A stretch of DNA of 48,321 nucleotides, from the IMG/VR virus record IMGVR_UViG_3300010296_001812, positions 1 through 48,321 of that record, one strand, 5' to 3'. Shown here in pieces: positions 23,064-30,594 of this stretch. The DNA comes from a virus. The notes below the pieces were generated by a model that did not search any database, was not told the DNA's origin, and worked only from the letters and a program-made list of their open reading frames with translations. Numbering within the stretch: the stretch's first letter is position 1; each line of letters opens with the position of its first letter. The position numbers and the translations under genes were made by a program.

Positions 23064-23276
23064 TTACTCCTCTATATAAATGATTTCTGAATTCTGAACG
23101 ACAACCAGTTTGTCGCCCTCTGTAAAACTATTTAGGTTTTTGTGATTTGTCAAATCACGTTCAGTCAACTTACCGAAGTTAAAACTTGGGTCAAGTTTGA
23201 AGAGACGATATGTGTTATCGTCTTCAGGAAGTTCAGGATACAAATCCTGAAGAATTTGAGATACAGTCACAGTCAT
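23064..23276 (-). CDS. Small protein, unknown (70 aa)
   Basis: From ATG 23276 (GGAG six bases upstream) the protein is 70 residues: 'MTVTVSQILQDLYPELPEDD', 'LFKLDPSFNFGKLTERDL', 'GDKLVVVQNSEIIYIEE'. The start at 23288 is less likely because GGAG would then lie inside the gene. It follows the tRNA 3' end by only a few bases and is probably co-transcribed and released when the tRNA is processed. No family recognised. Confidence 0.65.
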   Translation of the reverse strand: MTVTVSQILQDLYPELPEDDNTYRLFKLDPSFNFGKLTERDLTNHKNLNSFTEGDKLVVVQNSEIIYIEE

Positions 23277-23290
23277 TTTTTGCTCCATGT

Positions 23291-23367
23291 TGGTGAACGC
23301 ACAGGGACTTGAACCCCGAACCTACAGCTTAGAAGGCTGTTGCTCTATCCAGTTGAGCTATGCGTCC
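23291..23367 (-). tRNA. tRNA-Arg (anticodon TCT)
   Basis: A full cloverleaf can be drawn on the minus strand. The acceptor stem GGACGCA/TGCGTTC contains one G-T pair. The anticodon stem is ACAGC/GCTGT with loop CTTCTAA, so the anticodon is TCT (reads AGA/AGG). The T-arm contains GGTTCGGG...CAAGTCC. The 3' CCA is encoded. A sigma70 promoter lies 16 bases upstream. AGA is common in this AT-rich genome, so the tRNA probably supplements host supply. Confidence 0.95.
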
Positions 23368-23382
23368 TTGATTGTGATTTAC

Positions 23383-23411
23383 ATCATATCACAGTTACGG
23401 TCTAAAGTCAA
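23383..23411 (-). promoter_or_regulatory. Sigma70-type promoter for the tRNA-Arg unit
   Basis: TTGACT (23411-23406), 17-base spacer, TATGAT (23388-23383), preceded by an A-run. The stop codon of the upstream gene (TGA) is part of the -35 box. Confidence 0.75.
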
Positions 23412-24046
23412 GACTTTTTTTTGGTAACAACGTGTATTTTTACATTATCAGAGACAGGTATTTTAATGTTGTTATGAGAATGATAAAGGTTGAACTCTAC
23501 ATCAGGAAACTCTTTGAACATTTCTGTCCAGATGGGTCTCCAGTTATCTGCCAACCTTACTGTGTTTTGAGTGCTTCGGTCACTTTCCAGAATGAGGTCA
23601 GTAAAACTCTCTAGGTTCATATCAAAGATACTGTCAAACCCATAGATGTGAACTTCAGTCGCTTTCATCTTGTTACATGCATAATGCACCGCAAAGTGGC
23701 CGCAGTTAAAATTGGTTGCCGCTTGTCCAAGACTTTGGCCTGGTCGTGCAGCATATTCTGGAATGTGTTGATAGAAACCTTTGATGAGATGAGAATACTT
23801 TAGGTAGAATGACCCAGATGCTTCCATCCAGACACGAGGACGAGTTCCAAGAATCCAGTCATACATATCTAGTTGAATCTTACCCTCTTGAAGTGCCTTC
23901 ATCATTTTGAAGTCAACCATACAGGTTGCCCAAACTTCCTTGCGAGGGATTTCAAATGGAGGCATATTACATATCAGTAACTTGCCTGGCGAACCACGTT
24001 CAAATAATCCCGCATGGTCACCATTACCTAAAACATTAACTCTCAT
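23408..24046 (-). CDS. Conserved phage protein of the glycan cluster, unknown
   Basis: This 212-residue protein starts 'MRVNVLGNGDHAGLF', then 'WATCMVDFKMMKALQEG', 'DWILGTRPRVWMEAS', 'NFNCGHFAVHYACNKMKATEVHIYGFDS', 'LADNWRPIWTEMFKEF'. I recall related sequences in marine phages and in polysaccharide loci, but not a settled activity. The early 'LGNGDHAGL' followed by a 'HIYGFDS' strand recalls nucleotide-sugar or DUF115-like folds. Its first 37 bases are repeated exactly at 24805-24841. It is coupled to sulfotransferase A by ATGA and ends inside the -35 of the tRNA promoter. Confidence 0.72.
   Translation of the reverse strand: MRVNVLGNGDHAGLFERGSPGKLLICNMPPFEIPRKEVWATCMVDFKMMKALQEGKIQLDMYDWILGTRPRVWMEASGSFYLKYSHLIKGFYQHIPEYAARPGQSLGQAATNFNCGHFAVHYACNKMKATEVHIYGFDSIFDMNLESFTDLILESDRSTQNTVRLADNWRPIWTEMFKEFPDVEFNLYHSHNNIKIPVSDNVKIHVVTKKKS
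24010..24046. repeat. 37-bp perfect direct repeat, copy 1
   Basis: These bases encode the first twelve residues (MRVNVLGNGDHA) of the 23408-24046 protein. They are identical to 24805-24841 over 37 bases; the next base differs on both sides. Copies lie 795 bases apart and flank sulfotransferase A. Confidence 0.95.
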
Positions 24047-24744
24047 TCGTAGTCTCCATATCCAAACATCTCAATCTCATCATTATACTTCTCTGCAATC
24101 CATTTCTTCATGTGAGGTCTAATCAAATCGTTACTGTTTCTTATTCCCATCAGGTGCTTAAAACTTTTATTTCGATGAATACCCAAGTCAAGTTCGAACC
24201 CCAGATAATCATTTAGAATATGTATATCGTTTGTTAAGTTCTCAAACTTCATAATCGTGTCTGTCTCTTTGACCCATGTCGATAGAGGATGAACAAATAT
24301 GTGAGGCCATTGTTTATCGTGTTCGTCCTTCAACCAGTATTCAAAGTTGAAGTCATTCAGATAGTCTCCGTCCCTCTCCCACTCAGGCCCATCCTTCATC
24401 ACTCGATATAAAAATGCACCCATCAATCTATCCCACGGGTTTCGTATCACCGCAAAGATTTTGTAGTCACACCATTTCTCATTACGTTTCTCAAGAAGAT
24501 GCCTCTCAAGGTGATGAGGATACTGGGCGAGGTCATGGTTCTCCCGATGCGTTATCTTTTCAGAATGGAATGCAGGAGACCCGTCATTCTCACCCTTGAG
24601 ATTTCGTATTTGTTCTGCGACTGCCTTACCTCTACCGATATGATAGTCGTTGCCAAGAGTTCTTTCTAATTCACCCTTGATAGTTGTTCCCGCAGATTTG
24701 GGAACGTGGATGAACCCCATTTCCTTACTCGTTGAGAGAAACAT
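24043..24744 (-). CDS. Sulfotransferase A (Sulfotransfer_2-like)
   Basis: This 233-residue protein has the PAPS 5'-phosphosulfate loop 'HVPKSAGTT' at 13-21 and a 3'-phosphate block 'AVIRNPWDRLMGAFLY' near 98-113. The family moves sulfate from PAPS to hydroxyl groups, usually of carbohydrates. 'PLSTWVKETDTIMKFENLTNDI' matches the equivalent part of sulfotransferase B (PLSTWIRESDIILRYENLSNDI), showing that the two are paralogues. It overlaps the downstream gene by ATGA and starts inside the chimeric remnant ORF at 24725-24841. The acceptor is unknown. Confidence 0.85.
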   Translation of the reverse strand: MFLSTSKEMGFIHVPKSAGTTIKGELERTLGNDYHIGRGKAVAEQIRNLKGENDGSPAFHSEKITHRENHDLAQYPHHLERHLLEKRNEKWCDYKIFAVIRNPWDRLMGAFLYRVMKDGPEWERDGDYLNDFNFEYWLKDEHDKQWPHIFVHPLSTWVKETDTIMKFENLTNDIHILNDYLGFELDLGIHRNKSFKHLMGIRNSNDLIRPHMKKWIAEKYNDEIEMFGYGDYE

Positions 24745-24841
24745 GCTTTCTGTTCTCTAGGTGTTGTTCGGCAATCGCATCTTTAGACTGACCCATGTAA
24801 CGAACCGCATGGTCACCATTACCTAAAACATTAACTCTCAT
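24725..24841 (-). pseudogene. Chimeric remnant ORF: head of the 23408 gene joined to tail of a nuclease gene
   Basis: This 38-residue ORF reads MRVNVLGNGDHA, identical to the start of the 23408-24046 protein, then 'VRYMGQSKDAIAEQHLENR', which matches 'VRYFGQSKDLIEEQHVLNR' at the C-terminus of the thermonuclease (25418-25828). It is placed exactly like both parents: it overlaps the stop of sulfotransferase B at its start and the start of sulfotransferase A at its end. It looks like the join left by a tandem duplication of [nuclease end - sulfotransferase - start of the 23408 gene]. It may still be translated. Confidence 0.8.
24805..24841. repeat. 37-bp perfect direct repeat, copy 2
   Basis: These bases are identical to 24010-24046. 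They encode MRVNVLGNGDHA at the start of the chimeric remnant ORF, with the sulfotransferase B stop overlapping its ATG. Confidence 0.95.
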
Positions 24842-25421
24842 ATCCAAATCTTTCAAAGTCTTCTTTATAGGTCTCTTGTATATACTCTTTTATATCGGGA
24901 CGGATTATATCATTTCCTTTTGGATATTCATGACCAAAAAGTTCATGAATACCAACATTCTTTTTAAGTAATTTTATTTCAAATCCTAATACTTCTTCCA
25001 TCTTGATAATATCATTTGACAGATTTTCATATCGAAGAATAATATCACTTTCTCTAATCCATGTTGATAGTGGTAGTTTCATTACATGATTTTTACCTTT
25101 GAGCCAAGATTCAAAGTTAAATCCTTGAGGGTAATCACCTTCACCATAACCTCTGTCTCGAATCCAATGAAGAAATCCACTTACAAGTCTATCATAGGGA
25201 TGCCGACATACAGAAAATACAGGCAATGAAGACATGTATTTAGAAAAGTCTGCATTCATTTGTTCTCTTGGTAAATGACCACCATATACTCTATCATCTT
25301 TATATTGTTTTGCAACATCAATAATACTCTCGGCAAAACGATGACGAATAAACTCTGATATAGTTGTCCCTGCTGTTTTAGGAACATGAACAAAAACTAG
25401 ATGGTCAGGAACTATTATCAT
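24831..25421 (-). CDS. Sulfotransferase B (Sulfotransfer_2-like)
   Basis: This 196-residue protein has the PAPS loop 'HVPKTAGTT' at 12-20 and 'SVCRHPYDRLVSGFLHW' as the 3'-phosphate block. The 'LPLSTWIRESDIILRYENLSNDI' segment is shared with sulfotransferase A. The gene is AT-richer than A, and the pair is clearly diverged although flanked by near-identical sequence. It overlaps the nuclease gene by ATGA, and its stop overlaps the remnant ORF start. It probably sulfates a sugar; the acceptor is unknown. Confidence 0.85.
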   Translation of the reverse strand: MIIVPDHLVFVHVPKTAGTTISEFIRHRFAESIIDVAKQYKDDRVYGGHLPREQMNADFSKYMSSLPVFSVCRHPYDRLVSGFLHWIRDRGYGEGDYPQGFNFESWLKGKNHVMKLPLSTWIRESDIILRYENLSNDIIKMEEVLGFEIKLLKKNVGIHELFGHEYPKGNDIIRPDIKEYIQETYKEDFERFGYES

Positions 25422-25828
25422 AGTTTGACAAGTTCTCTATTCAATACATGTTGTTCTTCAATCAAGTCTTTTGATTGTCCGAAGTAACGAACCGCATGAT
25501 GTTTTTCACACATATACTCGTTGATTGACTGGTCTGCGAAATCACTAGTTCTCCATAACTCACCTAGAATACGACCAAACTTACCCTTACCGTCTTTATG
25601 TGTTTTCAAGACAATACCGTTTGGGTCATCTAATAAACCAGTCAGAAATGCCTTTGCAGCCAGACCATATTTTTTCTCTTCTTTGTCGCGTGTGCGTGAC
25701 TCAGGTGTATCAATACCATACATCCGAATGCGTTGTTTACGCATCCATACACCAAACCCTAAATCAATATCAACGTCAACCGTATCACCATCGATAATTT
25801 TGACGATATTACACCTGTATTCATACAT
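25418..25828 (-). CDS. Thermonuclease (staphylococcal nuclease homologue)
   Basis: This 136-residue SNase-family protein has the motif residues at almost the same numbers as the staphylococcal enzyme: 'IDGDTVDV' (Asp15), Arg35 and Asp40 in 'RIRMYGIDTPESR', Glu43, and Arg86 in 'KFGRILGE'. The family hydrolyses DNA and RNA using calcium. No signal peptide is visible, so it would act inside the host, for example in host DNA breakdown. The tail 'HHAVRYFGQSKDLIEEQHVLNR' recurs in the remnant ORF at 24725-24841. Confidence 0.9.
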   Translation of the reverse strand: MYEYRCNIVKIIDGDTVDVDIDLGFGVWMRKQRIRMYGIDTPESRTRDKEEKKYGLAAKAFLTGLLDDPNGIVLKTHKDGKGKFGRILGELWRTSDFADQSINEYMCEKHHAVRYFGQSKDLIEEQHVLNRELVKL

Positions 25829-25829
25829 G

Positions 25830-26051
25830 TTATTTGTGCCTTAAATCACTACCCGTTCCAAAGTGGTCTTTGATAACGTTAATTTTTTCTTCTGCGGTTG
25901 CAATACTCTCAACCTGTGTTTCAATTGCTTGCACCACTTCGGGATGTTCTCCGATACCAGTAGAATTTTCCATATAAACTCTGATGTTTGCTCTTGCGAT
26001 TGCAATCTCACCCTCAAGTTTTGTGACTAATGCTTCAAGTAAATAATTCAT
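25830..26051 (-). CDS. Small conserved marine-phage protein
   Basis: This 73-residue protein, 'LLEALVTKLEGEIAIARANI' then 'VYMENSTGIGEHPEVVQAIE' and 'VESIATAEEKINVIKDHFG', is a helical pattern I recall from many T4-type cyanophages and pelagiphages. It is probably a coiled-coil dimer. Function unknown. It overlaps the upstream glycosyltransferase by 17 bases. Confidence 0.8.
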   Translation of the reverse strand: MNYLLEALVTKLEGEIAIARANIRVYMENSTGIGEHPEVVQAIETQVESIATAEEKINVIKDHFGTGSDLRHK

Positions 26052-26703
26052 TTATCTGTCTCCTAATTGCGTCATTACCCTTTTTGCCCGTGTGATGGAC
26101 AATCTTTGGATTTTTCACATTGATTCCATCTATATAGTCCAACCTTAAAGTATTATATGTGTGAGGCAATGGATTGATGTATGTGAGTTTTTGAAGAGGG
26201 TCACCCTCCATCATCAGATACAATACCTCTTGGTCACCCTGCACAGGATTCCGAAGACATTCATCTGCCCACATCTTCACGATGTTTGGTGTGCCTTCAA
26301 TGAGAACGACACCAGAATTATACCATTCACCCAGTTCATTTCTACGTCTAGTCCACGGACGGTCTTCAACCATACCAAGACGATGTGGTTGTGATAGGTC
26401 AAAAATATGTTCGATGTTACCCTTGATTTCACAATCAGTATCAATCCAACATACCTTCGACACATCATCTAAACGAGATGCATCAAGTAATGCACGAGGT
26501 TTTTTGAACCACCCCTTCGCTTCACTCAACACTTCGAAGTGGTCATCAAAGTCATCATAGACTTGTTGCCACATATAATCACTCATACCAAAGTCAGCAA
26601 TTACGAGTTGCGCCTCTGGATTATGTTCACGGAATTTCTGAATGAACCACGGGAGTTGCCATTCAGTCTTCTCGTCACAACCTGTTACAAATATCTCACG
26701 CAT
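26035..26703 (-). CDS. Glycosyltransferase, GT8-like
   Basis: This 222-residue protein has a metal-binding 'CWIDTDCEIKG' (DxD), then 'EWYNSGVVLIEG', 'GDQEVLYLMM' and 'KIVHHTGKKG'. This is the GT8-type order DxD - N(S/T)Gv - DQ - HxxG(x)KP-like. Such enzymes move a sugar from an NDP-sugar with retention of configuration. The donor and acceptor cannot be told. No membrane segment is visible. It overlaps the GT25-like gene upstream by eight bases. Confidence 0.82.
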   Translation of the reverse strand: MREIFVTGCDEKTEWQLPWFIQKFREHNPEAQLVIADFGMSDYMWQQVYDDFDDHFEVLSEAKGWFKKPRALLDASRLDDVSKVCWIDTDCEIKGNIEHIFDLSQPHRLGMVEDRPWTRRRNELGEWYNSGVVLIEGTPNIVKMWADECLRNPVQGDQEVLYLMMEGDPLQKLTYINPLPHTYNTLRLDYIDGINVKNPKIVHHTGKKGNDAIRRQINELFT

Positions 26704-27343
26704 CGATTATATTGTATCCTCTCTTCCAGTTGTGTTTTGCAAGACAACCTTCTTCTACTTGAATTGTGGTAAAACTATCTTGCGCTTCTGCACAGAATGG
26801 ATAGTATTCCTGTAACCACGGGAAGTTATCTAGATTTAGATATATGTCTGTTGGTCGTGCAAGTTGAGGTGCGGCCTCTACAAGTTTTCTCGCGCCTGCG
26901 GGCGTGACCATGTATGCATGTGCGCCTGGGAAGTATCGTTTGGTGGTCAACTGGTTAATCCCTATCAATGTTGGTGTATTCCAATTACCATAAGAGGGAT
27001 GACCAATATTCATTACATAATGAAACGGTTGAGTTGGGAGAGGTGCGGTGATGACCGCATCGTGTTCAAAGATTGCATAGGTCTCTTTACCTGATGCACA
27101 CTCTTTCCACAATGAATAGTGTGACAGGAATGCAGAGATACAATTCAGACTACGAGAGTATCTCTCATCAAATGCATTCGGTGGAATGCCTTCACGTTCC
27201 AAAATCTCTAGGGGTTCATCGTTTGGAGTAATCGCACGGAAAATACCCACATCGACACCGTGTCTCTTACCCGATGCAACACATCGTTCTGCAACTTCAA
27301 TAGAATTTGGATTTTGAATCAGTGTAATTACTTTTGCTTTCAT
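26696..27343 (-). CDS. Glycosyltransferase, GT25-like (copy 1)
   Basis: From ATG 27343 (overlapping the preceding stop as ATGA) the protein is 215 residues. It has GT25 blocks: 'KVITLIQNPNSIEVAERCV', 'DVGIFRAITPND', 'AFLSHYSLWKECASGKETYAIFEHDA', 'PGAHAYMVTPAGARKLVE'. GT25 members act in LPS and glycan assembly. A longer frame starting at 27409 is rejected since it overlaps the upstream gene and lacks family sequence. Two further GT25-like genes lie at 27340 and 36262. Confidence 0.82.
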   Translation of the reverse strand: MKAKVITLIQNPNSIEVAERCVASGKRHGVDVGIFRAITPNDEPLEILEREGIPPNAFDERYSRSLNCISAFLSHYSLWKECASGKETYAIFEHDAVITAPLPTQPFHYVMNIGHPSYGNWNTPTLIGINQLTTKRYFPGAHAYMVTPAGARKLVEAAPQLARPTDIYLNLDNFPWLQEYYPFCAEAQDSFTTIQVEEGCLAKHNWKRGYNIIDA

Positions 27344-28044
27344 GATGTTGTGGTTGAGACCAACCCCCTCTGAATAGTTGTGTAGTAAGGATAGACCACT
27401 TGCATCCACGGAAAGAACTGTCTGTTCATGATTGCATCATTGGGCCACATTCCTATTTCCTTCACCTTCTTCAATACTTTCTTTGCACCTTTTGGTGTGA
27501 TTATATATGCAGAGTTTCCAGCGAGTCCGTGAGGATAGTTGTCCTCAAGGTCTGGAACTGGTTGCAACCCCATATGCGAACTGACCTTAGAATGAAACAG
27601 ACTCGCCTTTCGAGTTGCACCACGAGGGTCATTAAGTCCTACTATACCACCTTTGAACCCATCTGTCAAGTCCGAAAATCTAAACTTGCGAGTGAAGAGT
27701 GCATCATGTTCGAGAACCATAATCGGTTCATCAAGGTCGATTGACTTCTGCCACAGACGCATGTGACTGACCATACATGCAATACGATTCTGTAGGTTTG
27801 CGGTCTGATAGTGTTGAAGGTATAGTCCTGTCGCCATATCCATACCATCTTGACTTGCATTGGTAGGGAATGTCCAGTCAAGTTTCAACCACATATCTTC
27901 TTCGAGTGATTCGGGTGTGGTCGCACGGAAGATAATCGGTTCAAGGTCTGAACCTGTATCATCGATAGACTTGACCACGCGATTAGATGCATCACGCGAG
28001 TCACGGTCATCAAGAAGAGTAATTATAAATGCTTTCGTCAGCAT
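27340..28044 (-). CDS. Glycosyltransferase, GT25-like (copy 2)
   Basis: This 234-residue protein has 'KAFIITLLDDRDSRDASNRVV', 'EPIIFRATTPESLEEDMW', 'IACMVSHMRLWQKSIDLDEPIMVLEHDALFT' and 'AGNSAYIITPKGAKKVLKKV'. It shows the same blocks as the GT25-like protein next to it, so the two are paralogues. The acidic 'LEHDA' is the usual catalytic/metal region. The start overlaps the upstream gene by 35 bases. Confidence 0.8.
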   Translation of the reverse strand: MLTKAFIITLLDDRDSRDASNRVVKSIDDTGSDLEPIIFRATTPESLEEDMWLKLDWTFPTNASQDGMDMATGLYLQHYQTANLQNRIACMVSHMRLWQKSIDLDEPIMVLEHDALFTRKFRFSDLTDGFKGGIVGLNDPRGATRKASLFHSKVSSHMGLQPVPDLEDNYPHGLAGNSAYIITPKGAKKVLKKVKEIGMWPNDAIMNRQFFPWMQVVYPYYTTIQRGLVSTTTS

Positions 28045-28744
28045 CTTTCACTATTGCCTCATCTTTTATAGAATATGCTCCACCATGATAACACATATGA
28101 TAATGACCCTGAGACTCAGATAGGACTTGATACCATCCCTCTTCTGCCCCTTTTAATTTCTTCTTGTTATATAGATGATTCACATAATCCCATTCTAAAA
28201 CTTTCTTCGGATGAATTATTAGTGCATCGTTGATATAAAAACCAACTTCGGCTGCTCTCATCAAATCATGATGGAATTGATTTGCATCACCTTCAGTTCT
28301 TGTATTGAAACCAATAGGTATTTCTTCATCATAACATTTGTCAATCCACTCTTGCCAATCTATCTGATTTGATACAATCGTTTCAAATCTTGCTCTAATA
28401 ATGATATCTGTTTCTATTTGTTCACACATCCATGCGTGTAATAATATTTGTTTATGCCAATGTTCAGAAGCTTTTTTATATTTTCTATATTCTGGTAGAA
28501 TTTTATGTTCATCTCTTCCAAGAATATCTCTTCGACCTTCAGACTCTCTGTCTGGATATGGTTGTGTATCAAGTAGTGAATGATAAGTATTTTCTGGTTC
28601 ATCCATACGAAAATCTGGTTCAAACGGCATTTCGATACCAGTGTAGGTTGCAGTATAAAACTCATCATGTGGAATTCTTTCTCTCAAAAAATTCGTATAG
28701 TCTTCACCCGTCCACTTACCAGATACACATAATGCGACTCTCAT
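28010..28744 (-). CDS. Putative glycan-biosynthesis protein, unknown family
   Basis: From ATG 28744 (ATGA overlap with the upstream stop) the protein is 244 residues. It begins 'MRVALCVSGKWTGEDYTNF' and has 'QILLHAWMCEQIETDIIIRARFETIVSNQID' and 'FYINDALIIHPKKVLEWDYVNHLYN'. The opening 'ALCVSG' strand followed by 'D.iiRaR.D' resembles virus- and capsule-encoded WavE/DUF-type glycosyltransferases. I rate that as a suggestion only. It is noticeably AT-rich in its middle, unlike its neighbours, which may point to separate acquisition. Confidence 0.65.
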   Translation of the reverse strand: MRVALCVSGKWTGEDYTNFLRERIPHDEFYTATYTGIEMPFEPDFRMDEPENTYHSLLDTQPYPDRESEGRRDILGRDEHKILPEYRKYKKASEHWHKQILLHAWMCEQIETDIIIRARFETIVSNQIDWQEWIDKCYDEEIPIGFNTRTEGDANQFHHDLMRAAEVGFYINDALIIHPKKVLEWDYVNHLYNKKKLKGAEEGWYQVLSESQGHYHMCYHGGAYSIKDEAIVKDADESIYNYSS

Positions 28745-30069
28745 CAATTCTCTCTCAAGTATTGTTCAAGGTCTTCAGGAGTTCCTAGTCCCCACATCTC
28801 TTCAACCTCATATGTCTTAATACCTTTTCCTTCGCGTATCGCATTATTATATACAGGACAGACATAAAACTCACCATTTACTCTCTGGTCAAGCGCAATC
28901 ATGTCTTCACAGAAAGACACATAATCTCTACCACGTTTCCAGTAGTAAAACCCAACAGTCGCATTGTCACTGATTGGGTCTTTCTCCGCAACCTTCACGA
29001 CATTACCTAGACTATCTGTCTGTGCATATGACCACTTGGGATGTGTTGCTTTGAAAGTAACAATACCACCATCAACATCATGTTCCTTCATTTTATACAT
29101 GAAGTGTGATGAATCCCATTTTACATATTGGTCAGAGTTTGCAATAAACAGTGGTGAGTCATTGTTGATATATTCTTTTGCGAGTAGAGTTGTGCAAGCA
29201 GCACCTTCTGTCATACCTTCAATCTCCACAATCTTGCAGTTTGGTGCAATCATGTTCAACATCGAATCCAGATTGTATTTCTCTCGATGTGATTTTTGGA
29301 CAATGAAAATATAGTTTGCTTCAATCGCGATATTCTCTACAACTCTTTGAATCATTGGTTTCCCATTGACATCAATCAGTGGTTTAGGAAAAGTATATCC
29401 CGCATTTGAAAAACGACTACCCGCGCCTGCCATTGGTATGACTACGTTTAGTTTCTCATCTTTCCATCGAGGAGTTGGAGTTTGACCTTTGATTCTTTCT
29501 ATCAAACCAAGATTTACATCATCAGGACTGTTCACCCTAATTACATTTGCACTAGACCGATGCGCGGCCAACAGACCTACATGAGAGTCCTCAACAATCA
29601 ATGTCTCTTCAGGAAGAACACCCACAGTTGACATTGCTTTCCAATATATTTCTGGGTGTGGTTTCGGATTGACTACATCACCAGAACAGAGATAAAAATC
29701 ACATAGATGAGTAATACCAACTCTGGATAGGCACTTAACCACAGTCTTTTTAATTGCGTTAGAACAGATTCCAATTTCGTATCCTTCTTTCTTTAATTCT
29801 AAAAACAAGTCAATGATATCATCGTTACTTTCGATTGAGTCTAGTCTTCGATAAGTATACAGTTGTTTGTTATAAAATATTTTCTTAGATTCAGACTCAG
29901 AGAACCCCATGAGACGTAATTTGTTCATGGTGGTCATGCCATCATACAGGGACAAGTGTTGGTCACGAGTAACTGCACGTTCACCCAACGCCTCATTCAA
30001 TGCATCAAAATGTATATTTTTTGTATTGACCAGAACTCCATCTAGGTCAAACAATATAAGTTTTATCAT
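28744..30069 (-). CDS. Bifunctional HAD phosphatase - sugar nucleotidyltransferase
   Basis: This 441-residue fusion has two domains. Residues 1-195 are a HAD hydrolase of the beta-phosphoglucomutase type: 'LFDLDGVLVNT' (Asp8, Asp10), 'GICSNAIKKTV', 'KPHPEIY', 'LIVEDSHVGLLAAH'. Residues about 205-441 are an NTP_transferase domain: 'VVIPMAGAGSRFSNAG', 'FPKPLIDVNGKPMIQ', 'LFIANSDQYVKWD', 'YEVEEMWGLGTPEDLE'. The nucleotidyltransferase should activate a sugar phosphate (or related phosphate) as an NDP compound, and the HAD part could remove or shift a phosphate on a precursor. It probably makes the donor used by neighbouring transferases; substrate unknown. Confidence 0.85.
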   Translation of the reverse strand: MIKLILFDLDGVLVNTKNIHFDALNEALGERAVTRDQHLSLYDGMTTMNKLRLMGFSESESKKIFYNKQLYTYRRLDSIESNDDIIDLFLELKKEGYEIGICSNAIKKTVVKCLSRVGITHLCDFYLCSGDVVNPKPHPEIYWKAMSTVGVLPEETLIVEDSHVGLLAAHRSSANVIRVNSPDDVNLGLIERIKGQTPTPRWKDEKLNVVIPMAGAGSRFSNAGYTFPKPLIDVNGKPMIQRVVENIAIEANYIFIVQKSHREKYNLDSMLNMIAPNCKIVEIEGMTEGAACTTLLAKEYINNDSPLFIANSDQYVKWDSSHFMYKMKEHDVDGGIVTFKATHPKWSYAQTDSLGNVVKVAEKDPISDNATVGFYYWKRGRDYVSFCEDMIALDQRVNGEFYVCPVYNNAIREGKGIKTYEVEEMWGLGTPEDLEQYLREN

Positions 30070-30593
30070 TTCTTCTTACCGATGAAAACATGGTCTTTCC
30101 ATCTTGCAGACCGTTCTTCCCACGGCCCAAAATCAATATAATCTAACACAACTTTTAGACCACATTCCTCGGCAATTGCCTTGAAACTGTCATCCATAAA
30201 TCTCCAACAGTCAATACTATCATGTCGAGGGCCAGTAGATGGTGCAATTAAAATAATATGTGAACCCGTTTTCAAAACTCGTGTCATCTCAGTAACACTT
30301 CGAAAGGGATTCTTGACATGTTCAAGGGTTTGACCACTCACAACCAAATCGACAGACTCGTCCTCAAGGGGAATTGTATAAGGGCCAGGCATTGGTAAGT
30401 CAACATTCAATCCTGCCACAAGGTCTGCAATTAGATATTTCTCTGCGACATCTTCCCAGATTGGACGGTATGACCTATCCTTATCTGCTTTCAATGCACG
30501 ACCACCGACATCTAAAATTGTGATGTCTTTTCCGATAACTTCATTTAGGTGTTCTCTACACCTTTTCATATTTGCGATTGATGAGGGATGCAT
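30066..30593 (-). CDS. SAM-dependent methyltransferase (Methyltransf_11-like)
   Basis: This 175-residue class I methyltransferase has motif I 'ITILDVGGRAL', a motif II/III region 'SVDLVVSGQTLEHVKNPFRSVTEMTRVLKTGSHIILIAPS' (split blocks), and a C-terminal strand 'LKVVLDYIDFG'. It is short but holds the core fold. Such enzymes in capsule clusters O-methylate sugars; the acceptor is not known. It overlaps the HAD-nucleotidyltransferase by ATGA and follows a second methyltransferase by one base. Confidence 0.82.
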   Translation of the reverse strand: MHPSSIANMKRCREHLNEVIGKDITILDVGGRALKADKDRSYRPIWEDVAEKYLIADLVAGLNVDLPMPGPYTIPLEDESVDLVVSGQTLEHVKNPFRSVTEMTRVLKTGSHIILIAPSTGPRHDSIDCWRFMDDSFKAIAEECGLKVVLDYIDFGPWEERSARWKDHVFIGKKK

Positions 30594-30594
30594 A

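Noticed and set aside
24725-24841. Simple small gene rather than a remnant
   Set aside because: Its two halves match two different neighbouring genes exactly at their ends, which a separate gene would not explain; it is listed as a chimeric remnant.
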